From contig JBIIHL010000006.1 in assembly GCA_044235825.1 (NCBI GenBank), forward strand, positions 1-49,117: a stretch of DNA of 49,117 bases, written 5' to 3'. The first letter of the stretch is position 1. Each line of letters begins with the position of its first letter. The notes under the pieces are model-generated. The model was given only the letters and a program-made list of their open reading frames with translations, did no database searches and had not been told where the DNA came from. Positions 34,301 to 42,460 of the stretch are shown in pieces. Position numbers and translations under genes: made by a program. The stretch is from CANGYM01 sp044235825 (GTDB lineage: Bacteria > Pseudomonadota > Alphaproteobacteria > JAJTHO01 > CANGYM01).

Positions 34301-34579
34301 TAATTTAAAGTCGTCAGACTGTTCTTGGTAATGGTTTTGGAAATGCGTTGTAACGATCTCAACGGCATTCACAAGTTCCTGATTCTCGATCACATTCTCG
34401 ATCAACGATTTGTTAAGACACAAATAGATTAAAGGGGCTAAAAAATAGTCCCTGCGAGGGTCCAAAGCAGCCCCGGGATTATTGTAATAATCTTCACCGT
34501 ATTCAGGGATGTTGTTGGTCAGTTTACTAATTGTAACAAGGGCTTCGTTAAAAGACTCGGGCGAAATGGATGCTGTCAT
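31307..34579 (-). CDS. Large orphan protein of 1090 residues, unrecognised
   Basis: A single open frame beginning MTASISPESFNEALVTISKL and ending SAKCRVA. I recognise no domain, signal peptide or membrane segment. The composition is helix-forming, with many short amphipathic helices and few glycines, suggesting an alpha-solenoid. The only small motif is GCSCAS near residue 965. G+C is visibly lower than in the flanking mutS and addB genes, a sign of a different origin. It has its own promoter-like sequence at 34624-34652 but only a weak ribosome binding site. Its 3' end is 6 nt from the addB stop. Just upstream of its promoter lies a 48-nt copy of the holA 3' end. It could be a secreted effector or an anti-phage or scaffold protein; the sequence does not say. 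Confidence 0.85.
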   Translation of the reverse strand: MTASISPESFNEALVTISKLTNNIPEYGEDYYNNPGAALDPRRDYFLAPLIYLCLNKSLIENVIENQELVNAVEIVTTHFQNHYQEQSDDFKLMIESLGKDAALAEDAAWSLCETETPKLPMIYREDVNNFVKDLLNDPYYAIGFLAQSTEALADPRNAVGDNIQYINRLLNYVVPYYQDRASVDQAALMLFALDQAINENPMGYSDAAIDGLKAHRDTIQSNTKNRTEEEVAKITKWRANLHEAQAACAVIASQNFQDYPDFIRAGKVLTALGNNQSPETKTATLANPAQWIFGTSIETETLAAFLQVMGNLGSQDMLSDDVKTAFQTLKAFSDNILSSWAENAPFRRFSMPPYREKKFSLQDAIASNQSTLNTMAFAALLEERIEGLEGLMQVIEKPFASRTPEDKQRLIDYAVALSDNNLKPGAPQVETADIYFRMIYLEIQEGLKGLGSLVLLEKRIQDGQLSDAAITTLRDHHGAIFDRYQEKQRFELTLLEIRAQEAAPSLKTVLGFEQLPAFLKTLNNANSDDAAKVLFLGSMYCAILKDHINNDTTTPEARNAQTVLTYIESYFEAGGEKSELDYMVQNYFESVLNFADTVGKKPDLLRALTDVVAAGALWREIDDIVINSDNLDQSRLGQYIHMRTCIASRYIVDGKADLFKAATQNDETLKPVVSVKILQNSPALLYPYALHRIEKSPEAALWDIAAWLATLQEERNDPDSGINRDPEVKRAAERIEAYIKTKFLEIPELDSLVKDMHKSREASRSFRAGQLLNNLCRDDVNTTTLDPAKYASLILKMQWAMDHGDQDQTDTKRQHDAKVLLPFLSKVINRFPEFRSQVDREKTRIQAFIDASRKVSFSNYPEFKDPNDLINAFEMIKYAVQIQSVIDDIDAGVISATSEQRQDALAFQACVQQVADAKRWNLEASDNKRIKRQHEEEIALKAIVSADLPEFLEIQGVLRSLEQTEGCSCASITDTDYFRSPQRNEFISYGSSRSYCENKVSNIPAKLLVATDTALSRQDLPPRLVQHLEVVQEGIQEYWRAQQNRSLQSQEYLGHEGFQAVVETLYAQRDLLQVSQNPACMESAKCRVA

Positions 34580-34623
34580 AAAAATTTCTTAAGCTAAGAT
34601 TTCGTTTGAAAAAAACAGTTAGC

Positions 34624-34652
34624 ACAGTAACATAAAAAAAATAATTTCACAA
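34624..34652 (-). promoter_or_regulatory. Candidate sigma-70-type promoter of the 1090-residue gene
   Basis: On the minus strand: TTGTGA (34647-34652), 17 bases, TACTGT (34624-34629), in a strongly A/T-rich stretch. The start would be near 34617, giving an about 38-nt leader. Confidence 0.45.
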
Positions 34653-34686
34653 GCATTTAAAAAAGAATTGACATTAAATCCCCCCC

Positions 34687-34734
34687 CCATGCTCAAACAT
34701 CAAGCACGCTACGTTGACAGGTTTGGATTTCAGG
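34687..34734 (-). repeat. Inverted 48-nt copy of the holA 3' end
   Basis: This stretch is the reverse complement of 9455-9502, the last codons of holA up to two bases into the next codon, with one mismatch (CACGCT here, CACGCC there). It lies between the orphan gene's promoter and the mutS promoter and does not extend beyond the 48 bases. Confidence 0.9.
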
Positions 34735-34775
34735 ACACCTCACCCAAAGCAATGTTTTAAATCCGCCACACAGCC

Positions 34776-34803
34776 TTGACAACCCCGCCCATGCCCCCAT
34801 AAT
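34776..34803 (+). promoter_or_regulatory. Sigma-70-type promoter of mutS, leaderless geometry
   Basis: TTGACA at 34776-34781, 16 bases, CATAAT at 34798-34803. Transcription would begin at about 34810, right at the mutS ATG (34811). An AGGGG lies only one base before the ATG, too close to serve as a normal ribosome binding site. Confidence 0.6.
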
Positions 34804-34810
34804 CAGGGGC

Positions 34811-37435
34811 ATGAGCGACGCCCCCACACTAACCCCCATGATGGCCCAGTATCAGGCCTTTCAGGATCAGTACCCCGATGCCATTGTGTTGTTTCGCATG
34901 GGGGATTTTTATGAGGTTTTTTTTGAAAACGCCAAGCGGGTGGCAGAGTGCCTAAAAATCCAGCTGACGGAACGGAACAAAAACCGTGATAATGCGGCGG
35001 CCATGTGCGGGATTCCTTGGCATCAGCTGTATGTCTATGTGCCCATGCTGCTGGAGGCTGGACACAAAGTCGCCATCGCCGAGCAAATGGAAACCCCCGA
35101 AGAGGCCGCCCTGCGCACCGGCGGCAAAGACAAGGTGTTGCTGCGGCGCGAGGTTGTTCGTATCCTGACACCCGGCACGGTCATTGAGGAAACGCTGCTC
35201 TCCCCCCAAGTCCCCCATTTTTTATGCGCCTTGGCCTTTGATAAAGAGCGCGTGTCTGTGGCCTGGTGTGATGTGTCCACGCGGGATGCCTTTGTGCAAA
35301 CGCTGCCCACAGGTCAGCTGGCAAATCTGCTGTATGTTTTGGATCCCAAAGAAATTTTGATTCGGGATCAGGATTTACAGGATCGTCTGGATCCCTTTTT
35401 CAGGGCCGCCCGCAAAACCAGCCTGAGCCCCCAGCCCGCCAGTCTGTTTTTTCTGCCACGGGCCCAGCGGGCGTGGGAGGCCCTGTATCAAACCAAAGAC
35501 CTGTCCGTTTTCGCCCCGTTTCAGGATGCGGAAATCATCGCCTTTGGGGTGATTTTGCAATATCTTGGCACCACGGGGTGCGGGGTATCCCTGAATCCCC
35601 CTGTGCAGGTCCGGCTGGAGGACACCCTGCGTTATGATATGGCCACGGCCAGAAATCTGGAGCTGTTTTATACCCAAACCGGTGGCAAGGCCGGCAGTTT
35701 ATTATCTGTTTTGGATCATTGCCAAACATCGGCGGGCCACCGATTGTTGCGTGATCATCTGATGCGTCCTTTGGTTCAAGAGGGGGCCATCATGGCCCGC
35801 TGGGATGCTGTAGATTACGGCGTGTCCCATCCGGATTTCACCCGTCAGGTTTCAGAAAAAATGACATCTCTGGCGGATGTGCGCCGCATTCTGACCCGAT
35901 TAACGGCGGGGGCGGGCCAGCCGCGGGACCTAATCGCCCTGATGCAAACCTTGGCGGGGTGTGAACATATCAAGGCCTTTGCCGCCGGTTATCCCGCCCC
36001 GCCCCCCTTGCTGGCAGAGGCCCTAGCCCGCCTGCCCAGCCATAGCACCTTGGGGCAGACCCTCAGCCAAGCCATAAACCCTGATCCCACCAGAACCCTG
36101 CGGGATGGCGGGGTGATCCGCACGGGCTATCACGGTCAACTGGATGCGCTGCGGACCTTTGCCGCCGAGGGAGAGCGCCACCTGCGGGATCTGGAGGCCC
36201 GCTATCAAGCCCTGTATCCCAAAGCAGGCCTGCGCTATAAAACCAACAATCTTCTGGGGGCCTTTTTGGAATGTGCGCCCAAAAATGCTGAGGGTCTGCC
36301 CAAGGATCTTTTCATCCACCGGCAATCGCTGGCCAACGCCATCCGTTATACCACGACCGAGATGCAGGAGGTTGAGGCCCGCCTGTCCCGCAGCACATCC
36401 GAGGCTCTGGCGCTGGAAAAAGAGTTATTTTCCGCGTTGACAGCGCAGGTCCTCAGTGAAGCCCTCACTCTCATCGCCATGGCCGATGCGGTGGCGTTGC
36501 TGGATGTGATGCTGACCCATGCCCGCAATGCCCTGAATGAACAGTGGTGCCGTCCTGTGGTGGTGCCGGAGCCTTCGCTTTTGATCACGGCAGGGCGTCA
36601 CCCCGTTATCGAGGCACGGCAGCGGCACCAGCGGTTTGTGCCCAACGACACCCACCTGAAACCTGCCAGCGGCATGGTGATTTTAACCGGTCCTAACATG
36701 GCGGGAAAAAGCACCTATCTGCGCCAAAATGCCCTGATGGTCATCATGGCGCAGATGGGGTCCTTTGTGCCAGCGCAGGCCATGATCTTTGGTCTGTGCG
36801 ACCGCGTATTCTGCCGCGTGGGGGCGGCAGATGATCTTGCCAGCGGCAAATCCACCTTTATGGTGGAAATGACGGAAACGGCCACCATTTTGCATCAGGC
36901 CACCCCGTCATCGCTGGTGATTATGGATGAAATGGGGCGGGGAACGGCGACCTTTGATGGGCTGTCGCTGGCATGGTCAACCTTGGAATACCTGCACGAT
37001 GGGCGGCGGCCCCGCACGTTGTTTGCCACCCATTATCATGAACTCAGCGAACTGCCCCAAACCCACAGGGGCCTGCGCTGTATGCAAATGGATGTGGCCA
37101 CCGTGGGGGAGGATATTCAATTTTTGCACAGCCTGTCCGTTGGGGCTGCCGCCCATTCTTACGGCCTTCACGTGGCCCAGCTGGCGGGCGTACCAAAGGC
37201 CGTCATTGCCCGCGCCCGCGTGATTTTAAACAATCTGGAACGCCTGCGGGAACAGGCCCAAACGCAGCCCACATTTCTGGCCCCAGAGCCTCCGCCCCAG
37301 ACCGCAGACGCCCCTCATCCCGTCCTGTCTGCCTTAGCCCAGATCAATCCTGATGCCGTAACCCCGCTTGAGGCTTTGCATCTCATCAGTCAGTGGCGGG
37401 GGATGATGGAGGGCATGCCTACCCCAAAGCGTTAG
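34811..37435 (+). CDS. mutS: DNA mismatch repair protein MutS
   Basis: 874 residues. The mismatch-binding domain has the Phe-x-Glu form in FRMGDFYEVFFENAKR. The clamp and lever domains follow, and the ATPase begins with the Walker A GPNMAGKST (residues 627-635), then DDLASGKSTFMVEMTETATI, the Walker B VIMDEMGRGTATFDGLSLAW, and FATHYHELSEL. MutS recognises mismatches and recruits MutL. The C-terminal about 60 residues carry the tetramerisation region. Its 3' end overlaps the convergent metC-like gene by 17 nt. Confidence 0.98.
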   Translation: MSDAPTLTPMMAQYQAFQDQYPDAIVLFRMGDFYEVFFENAKRVAECLKIQLTERNKNRDNAAAMCGIPWHQLYVYVPMLLEAGHKVAIAEQMETPEEAALRTGGKDKVLLRREVVRILTPGTVIEETLLSPQVPHFLCALAFDKERVSVAWCDVSTRDAFVQTLPTGQLANLLYVLDPKEILIRDQDLQDRLDPFFRAARKTSLSPQPASLFFLPRAQRAWEALYQTKDLSVFAPFQDAEIIAFGVILQYLGTTGCGVSLNPPVQVRLEDTLRYDMATARNLELFYTQTGGKAGSLLSVLDHCQTSAGHRLLRDHLMRPLVQEGAIMARWDAVDYGVSHPDFTRQVSEKMTSLADVRRILTRLTAGAGQPRDLIALMQTLAGCEHIKAFAAGYPAPPPLLAEALARLPSHSTLGQTLSQAINPDPTRTLRDGGVIRTGYHGQLDALRTFAAEGERHLRDLEARYQALYPKAGLRYKTNNLLGAFLECAPKNAEGLPKDLFIHRQSLANAIRYTTTEMQEVEARLSRSTSEALALEKELFSALTAQVLSEALTLIAMADAVALLDVMLTHARNALNEQWCRPVVVPEPSLLITAGRHPVIEARQRHQRFVPNDTHLKPASGMVILTGPNMAGKSTYLRQNALMVIMAQMGSFVPAQAMIFGLCDRVFCRVGAADDLASGKSTFMVEMTETATILHQATPSSLVIMDEMGRGTATFDGLSLAWSTLEYLHDGRRPRTLFATHYHELSELPQTHRGLRCMQMDVATVGEDIQFLHSLSVGAAAHSYGLHVAQLAGVPKAVIARARVILNNLERLREQAQTQPTFLAPEPPPQTADAPHPVLSALAQINPDAVTPLEALHLISQWRGMMEGMPTPKR

Positions 37436-38558
37436 CCAAATCCCCAATCAAATCGTCGGGGTGTTCTAATCCTGCATGAATCCTCAGAACGGGGCCCTCG
37501 GTCCATGGCTGCGCGGTGCGCGAGCGGCGCATGTCAAAGGGAATGGCCAGCGATTCAAACCCGCCCCAGCTATAGCCCAGCCCAAACAGGGTCAAACGGT
37601 CCACGGCCTGACACAGGGCCGGATAGTCCATATTCATCACACAGGAAAACAAGCCACTGGCCCCTGAAAAATCCCGTTTCCAAAGGGCGTGACCTTCATG
37701 CTCAGGATAGGCAGGGGACAAAATCCGCGCCACCAAGGGATGATCCGCCAGCCATGTCATCAAACGCAGGGCGGTGTCCTGATGGCGGGCCAATCTGACG
37801 GCAAGGGTGCGCATACCCCGCAGCGCCAAATAAAGATCATCCGGCGCAGCATGATGACCATGACGCGCAGCATTGGTTTTCAGCGTGTGATACACCGCCT
37901 CGTTTCTGGCCACCATCACCCCCAGCAGGGCGTCGGAATGGCCCACCAGATATTTTGTGGCCGCATGGGTGACCACATCAACCCCCACCGAGCATCCCTG
38001 AAAATAAAGGGGGGTGGCCCAGGTGTTGTCCAGAACGGTGATCACGCCTCGGCTTTGGGCCAGGGCAGACAGGGCGGGAATATCCTGCATCTCAAAGGTA
38101 ATGGACCCAGGGGCCTCCAGATGCAAAACGCGGGTATGGGGTCGGATCAGGGCGGCGATATCCTGACTGGGGTGATAATACGTCACCTCCACCCCAAAGC
38201 GCCGCAACACATCATCACAATAATGCCGCACAGGACCATAGGCGGCATCATGAATCAAAACATGATCCCCGCTTTTTAAAAAGGCAGACAACGCGCACGT
38301 CAGGGCGGCCAGACCGGATTCCACCGCAATGGCTTTATAACCACCCTCTAGGCCTGCTATGGCCTCTTCAAACGCAAAGGTTGGGGTTAAGCCATGGCGA
38401 CCATAATAGGGTTTTTCCCACCATGTTTTTTCGGTGGCTTTCAGATGCTGCGTATCCTCGAACAACACGGTGGAGGCCCGCATCACAGGCAAATTCACAG
38501 CCCCATCAAAACGACGGGCATCACGGGCCAAATGGGCCAGACGGGTTTCAGGGTGCAT
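37419..38558 (-). CDS. Cystathionine beta-lyase / Cys-Met metabolism PLP enzyme (MetC-like)
   Basis: 379 residues from the ATG at 38558. PLP-dependent fold type I enzyme of the Cys/Met group: YGRHGLTPTFAFEEAIAGLE, SGLAALTCALSAFLKSGDHV, VLDNTWATPLYFQ and the PLP lysine in HAATKYLVGHSDALLG. The closest group is metC-type cystathionine beta-lyase, which makes homocysteine for methionine synthesis; the exact substrate within the group is uncertain. Upstream lie decayed copies of the 3' end of the ABC permease gene, and the ATG overlaps the last such copy (CCGTGATGCAC), so it was probably once coupled directly to the permease stop. Its 3' end overlaps mutS. Confidence 0.88.
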   Translation of the reverse strand: MHPETRLAHLARDARRFDGAVNLPVMRASTVLFEDTQHLKATEKTWWEKPYYGRHGLTPTFAFEEAIAGLEGGYKAIAVESGLAALTCALSAFLKSGDHVLIHDAAYGPVRHYCDDVLRRFGVEVTYYHPSQDIAALIRPHTRVLHLEAPGSITFEMQDIPALSALAQSRGVITVLDNTWATPLYFQGCSVGVDVVTHAATKYLVGHSDALLGVMVARNEAVYHTLKTNAARHGHHAAPDDLYLALRGMRTLAVRLARHQDTALRLMTWLADHPLVARILSPAYPEHEGHALWKRDFSGASGLFSCVMNMDYPALCQAVDRLTLFGLGYSWGGFESLAIPFDMRRSRTAQPWTEGPVLRIHAGLEHPDDLIGDLANALG

Positions 38559-38790
38559 CACGGTCGATCCTTTTTCATAAAACGATAAAAAAACATTTGC
38601 GCTGCAGAGGGAAAATCATGACCAGAGGGGCCTTGTGGTCTATCACGGTCGATCCTCTCTTAGGCAAGCGATAAAAAATAGATAGGGTCCAAAACATAAA
38701 CAGAGACCAGAGAGCATTTACGATCGATCACGGTCGATCCTCGCTCATAAAACGATAAAAATAAACACGATCCAAAAACCGAACAATCAA
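38557..38790 (-). repeat. 85-nt tandem repeat derived from the permease 3' end (about 3 copies)
   Basis: ATCACGGTCGATCC occurs at 38557, 38642 and 38727, each exactly 85 bases apart and followed by a CATAAAACGATAAAAA-like run. The third copy is the true 3' end of the permease (VYFYRFMSEDRP-stop). The middle copy reads VYVLDPIYF, a frameshifted homologue of VRFLDRVYFYRF. The first runs into the metC-like start. The permease tail was duplicated twice and has decayed. Confidence 0.8.
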
Positions 38791-39429
38791 CAAAATGAAA
38801 AAGGTCATCACCAAATACAGGCACGCCGCGATCATGTAAAAGGTAAAGGGATGCTTGGCAGAGGCAATGCTAAGGTGCGTTATGCGGATCAATTCAGGGA
38901 CACTGATGACGGAAAGCAAGGCTGTATCCTTCATCAAAGATAAGAACAGGTTGGTCAGTCCTTTGAGCGAGCGAAAGGTTGCCTGTGGCAGAATGATACG
39001 AATAAATCGCCGTTTTGCAGAAAGGGCGAAGGCATCCGCGGCCTCGATCTGTTGGGGGGGAATGGTGATGATGGCATAACGGATCACTTCGTTGGCATAG
39101 GCCCCATAACACAGGGACAGCGCCAAAACACCCGACGCAAAAGACGACAACTGGTTGATGCGCCCCCACGTCAGAATTTCTAAAATGGGTCCATGCAAAT
39201 AATAAATGGCCAGAATGATCAGCAATTCTGGCATGCCCCGAAAAAACAAAGATAGTCTATGGGCCCCTTTGGCAACAAAAGGCGGAGCATACAGGCACAT
39301 CATCGCCCAAATAACGCCGATGATCAAACTCAGAGCAAAACAAATCAGGGTTAATTGAAGGGTGGTGACAGCGCCCTGCATCACACTGGGCAGGTGAAAG
39401 GATAAAAAATCAGGCAAAAAAGACACCAC
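38728..39429 (-). CDS. Amino-acid ABC transporter permease (HisM/GlnP family)
   Basis: 233 residues with about five membrane segments and the family EAA-type loop: QQIEAADAFALSAKRRFIRI and ILPQATFRSLKGLTNLFLSL, typical of polar amino-acid uptake permeases. The start codon is probably GTG (39429). The partners expected in an operon (second permease, ATPase, binding protein) are absent on both sides. It is followed by the tandem repeat and the metC-like gene on the same strand, so a methionine or cystine substrate is conceivable but unproven. Confidence 0.87.
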   Translation of the reverse strand: MVSFLPDFLSFHLPSVMQGAVTTLQLTLICFALSLIIGVIWAMMCLYAPPFVAKGAHRLSLFFRGMPELLIILAIYYLHGPILEILTWGRINQLSSFASGVLALSLCYGAYANEVIRYAIITIPPQQIEAADAFALSAKRRFIRIILPQATFRSLKGLTNLFLSLMKDTALLSVISVPELIRITHLSIASAKHPFTFYMIAACLYLVMTFFILLIVRFLDRVYFYRFMSEDRP

Positions 39430-39541
39430 GCGATCGGTCTCTGGCTTTTGATGACGTCTTGTGCCTTGGTTTGAAGAAGGTTACCTAGGCTAAGTGGCCT
39501 TATTAAAACCCTTTTGATGTCAGGGTGCAAGGGTTTCGCGT

Positions 39542-40645
39542 TTAGACGGGGGGTTTTTGTGTTTCATAAACCAACGCCTCCCCCGCCAGTCGTACCGATA
39601 CCTCTCCCTTTTGGATGGTGTGTAGCAGGTGTCCCGCAACCTCAGCCCGCCACCCCTGATCCAGGGGGCTTGGGGCTTTGCCAAACACCCGCAGGGCTTC
39701 GCGGTTGGCCAGCAAAGATTCCGGCAGATTGTTTTTCTGGGCCACATCTTTCAACGCAGCGGAGAGCAGGAAAAAACGCACGGCTTCTTCGTCTTGGGCT
39801 TTTGACGGGGGTGCTTTTTTGAACAGGGCGCACAGGGCATCAAAATCCTGCCAGAAATCATTATGCTCGGGAAAAAGCTGCATGGCTGCCTCTGCCCCGC
39901 GAGATGCCGCTGCCAAAATTCCCTCATCCGGCACCAACCGCCGCCGTGCCATGTTTTTATGACGGGCAATTCGGTCACGCACCACCACCAAGGCCCGCGC
40001 TGTGGGAACGTGGGGATAGGGCAAATGCCCGACTTTGAATTTTTCCCCAATCTCTTGGTCACAAAGGGGCGTTTGAAACGATCGCTCTAGGGCCGCCATG
40101 TCCTCATCAAACCATGAACGGCGTCCCGTTTGGTTCAGCCGTTCTGTCAGGCCCTGATAAATGGCATTCAGGTAATGCACATCCTCCGCCGCATAATGCA
40201 AATGGCCCGTGGGCAGGGGGCGGCGTTTCCAATCCAGCGGGGTTTTGATTTGGGAAAAGGAAGAATCGCACAGCGTCCTAACCAGTTTTTCATACCGGAT
40301 CTGGGGCCCCATACCACAAAAGGACGCCGCCAACTGAACATCAAACAGCGGGGCAGGGACAACGGACAGGGCATAGCGCAGGGCCTCAACATCCTGCTTT
40401 CCATCATGCACAATTTTCAGCACCTTGGGGTTGGTCAGCAGGGGCCCCAGCACCGTTATGTCACAGGTAAAGGGGTCAATCAAAACGGGATCCTGATTGG
40501 CAAAGGCCATTTGGATCAAACACAAATGGGGGTAATAGGTTGTCTGGCGCACAAATTCCACATCCAAGGCCACCTGCGTTTCATCCGAAAACCGGTCCAA
40601 ATACGCCGCCAGGGCAGAAGTTTCCGTCAACAAAACAGGATTCAT
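39542..40645 (-). CDS. rnd: Ribonuclease D
   Basis: 367 residues from the ATG at 40645 (MNPVLLTETSALAAYLDRF). A 3'-5' exoribonuclease of the DEDD group: the DxE motif in VALDVEFVRQTTYYP, Asp in IVHDGKQDVEAL and YxxxD in YAAEDVHYLNAI. HRDC-like helices follow at the C-terminus. It trims tRNA precursors and other structured RNAs. The open frame continues 145 codons upstream into the cysI gene, but that part is the antisense of cysI and is not used. It is divergent from cysI. Confidence 0.94.
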   Translation of the reverse strand: MNPVLLTETSALAAYLDRFSDETQVALDVEFVRQTTYYPHLCLIQMAFANQDPVLIDPFTCDITVLGPLLTNPKVLKIVHDGKQDVEALRYALSVVPAPLFDVQLAASFCGMGPQIRYEKLVRTLCDSSFSQIKTPLDWKRRPLPTGHLHYAAEDVHYLNAIYQGLTERLNQTGRRSWFDEDMAALERSFQTPLCDQEIGEKFKVGHLPYPHVPTARALVVVRDRIARHKNMARRRLVPDEGILAAASRGAEAAMQLFPEHNDFWQDFDALCALFKKAPPSKAQDEEAVRFFLLSAALKDVAQKNNLPESLLANREALRVFGKAPSPLDQGWRAEVAGHLLHTIQKGEVSVRLAGEALVYETQKPPV

Positions 40646-40747
40646 AAAGAGAGCAACGGCAAAAGGATAGGTTATGAGAGTCTTGAAGTTTTTTGGTCTA
40701 TCCTTTATGAAAGGTTTTATTGATGATGGCAATGATGACGTTTTGAT

Positions 40748-42460
40748 ATGACCGAAAAACTCTCCCACGTTGAAGATGTTAAGGCCGGCAGCGAGCAGCT
40801 GCGCGGCACGATCAAGGGGGATTTGGGCGATGCCCAAACCCCGTTTTCTGAGGATATGTATAACCTTTTGAAATTCCACGGCGTCTATCAGGGATACAAC
40901 CGCGACACGGCCACCGAGCGGAAAAAAATGAAACTGGATAAAGAATACGAAATGATGATTCGTGTTCGCATTCCAGGGGGAAAAATGAATCGGGCGCAGT
41001 ACCTGCATTTTGATACTTTGGCCGATCAATACGGCGGCGGGAAATTGCGTTTCACCACCCGCCAAGCCATTCAGTATCACAACATCCTAAAGGGCGATTT
41101 GCACGCCACCATTGCGGGCATTAACGAAAGCCTTTTCACCACCGAGGCCGCCTGCGGCGATGTGGTGCGGAATGTTACCACCATCGCGGCCCCCATTCAG
41201 GATCCCATCCATCAACGCCTTTTTCAGGATGCCGACATGTTGTCCGCATCGTTGTTGCCCCGCTCCAACGCCTATGCCGAAATCTGGTTGGATAACGAAA
41301 AATTCGCCGACGTCCATAACCCCTCTGTGAATAAAGACGGGGGGCAGGTCGAGGATCTGTACAGTGCCACCTATCTGCCCCGCAAATTCAAAATCGGCAT
41401 CACGGTGCCGCAGGACAATTCGGTGGATGTTCTCACCAACGATCTGGCCATTGTGGCGTTGTTTGACGATCAGAAAACCTTGCTGGGGTACAACATTCAC
41501 GTGGGCGGGGGCCTTGGCATCACCCACAACAAAGCCGAAACCTATCCCCGTCTGGCCACCCCCATCTGTTTTGTGGGGCCGCAGGATTTGCTGGCCGCCG
41601 CCCGCGCCGTGGTCACCGTTCACCGTGATTGGGGCGATCGCACCAACCGCAAACATGCCCGCATCAAATACGTGGTGCAGGAACAGGGTGAAGCTTGGGT
41701 CAAGGCCCAAATGGAAACCATCATGGGCCGCCCCCTAGAGAATCCCAGACCCCAAGCCCCCTATACCATCGTGGATCATTTGGGCTGGCATGAACAGGGG
41801 GATGGGTTGTTATACCTTGGTTTGCCCGTCCTCAGTGGCCGCGTTCATGACGTGGGCGCGTTGCGTCTGCGCTCGGCGCTGCGCCGTGTGGTGACGGATT
41901 ATGCCCCTGTGGTGGTGATCAGTCCGACGCAGGATGTCATTTTGGGGGACATTCGCCCCCAAGATCGCCCCGCGGTGGAGGCTGTGTTTCAAGAGCACGG
42001 TGTGAAATTGCGCGATGATCTTTCCAACGTGCGGCGTTGGTCCATGGCCTGTCCGGCCTTACCCACGTGCGGGTTGGCCTTGACGGAGGCCGAGCGGATC
42101 CATGATCCCCTGATGACGGATATTGAAACCATGCTGGCGGACATTGGCCTCAGCCAAGACCTGTTCACCCTGCGCATCACGGGCTGCCCCAACGGCTGCG
42201 CCCGTCCCTATGCTGGGGATATTGGGTTGGTGGGCCGCACCCCTGGGGTGTATGCCCTGTATTTGGGGGGGGATTTTTTGGGCACGCGGCTCAGTGAAAA
42301 AGTTCTGGATAAACTCCCCTACGAAGCCATCACCCCCGCCCTGAAAAAGGCCTTTGTGGATTTTCGGGATCACCGGACGGACAAACACGCCACCTTTGGC
42401 GATTATTGCCATGATCGCGGGGTGGAGTATATGAAGGCCCTGCTGGCGGACGCCGCTTGA
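40748..42460 (+). CDS. cysI: Sulfite reductase hemoprotein (CysI-type)
   Basis: 570 residues, the length of E. coli CysI. Motifs: two sirohaem/[4Fe-4S] cysteine pairs, Cys435-x5-Cys441 in SMACPALPTCG and Cys480-x3-Cys484 in TGCPNGCARPY. N-terminal KLRFTTRQAIQYHNI and the substrate-binding RNVTTIAAPIQDP are typical. It reduces sulfite to sulfide for cysteine synthesis. A nitrite reductase of the same fold is less likely given the length and the next gene. No cysJ flavoprotein is adjacent. It is directly followed by the sirohaem dehydrogenase (TGATG overlap). Confidence 0.94.
   Translation: MTEKLSHVEDVKAGSEQLRGTIKGDLGDAQTPFSEDMYNLLKFHGVYQGYNRDTATERKKMKLDKEYEMMIRVRIPGGKMNRAQYLHFDTLADQYGGGKLRFTTRQAIQYHNILKGDLHATIAGINESLFTTEAACGDVVRNVTTIAAPIQDPIHQRLFQDADMLSASLLPRSNAYAEIWLDNEKFADVHNPSVNKDGGQVEDLYSATYLPRKFKIGITVPQDNSVDVLTNDLAIVALFDDQKTLLGYNIHVGGGLGITHNKAETYPRLATPICFVGPQDLLAAARAVVTVHRDWGDRTNRKHARIKYVVQEQGEAWVKAQMETIMGRPLENPRPQAPYTIVDHLGWHEQGDGLLYLGLPVLSGRVHDVGALRLRSALRRVVTDYAPVVVISPTQDVILGDIRPQDRPAVEAVFQEHGVKLRDDLSNVRRWSMACPALPTCGLALTEAERIHDPLMTDIETMLADIGLSQDLFTLRITGCPNGCARPYAGDIGLVGRTPGVYALYLGGDFLGTRLSEKVLDKLPYEAITPALKKAFVDFRDHRTDKHATFGDYCHDRGVEYMKALLADAA

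Noticed and set aside
38557..38790. Possible CRISPR array (three repeats at an 85-nt period)
   Set aside because: Spacers are too long and similar to each other, and the unit is the permease coding end. No cas genes are near.
40646..41080. Long upstream extension of the rnd frame
   Set aside because: It overlaps the start of cysI on the opposite strand and does not resemble RNase D; the family start is MNPVLLTETS.
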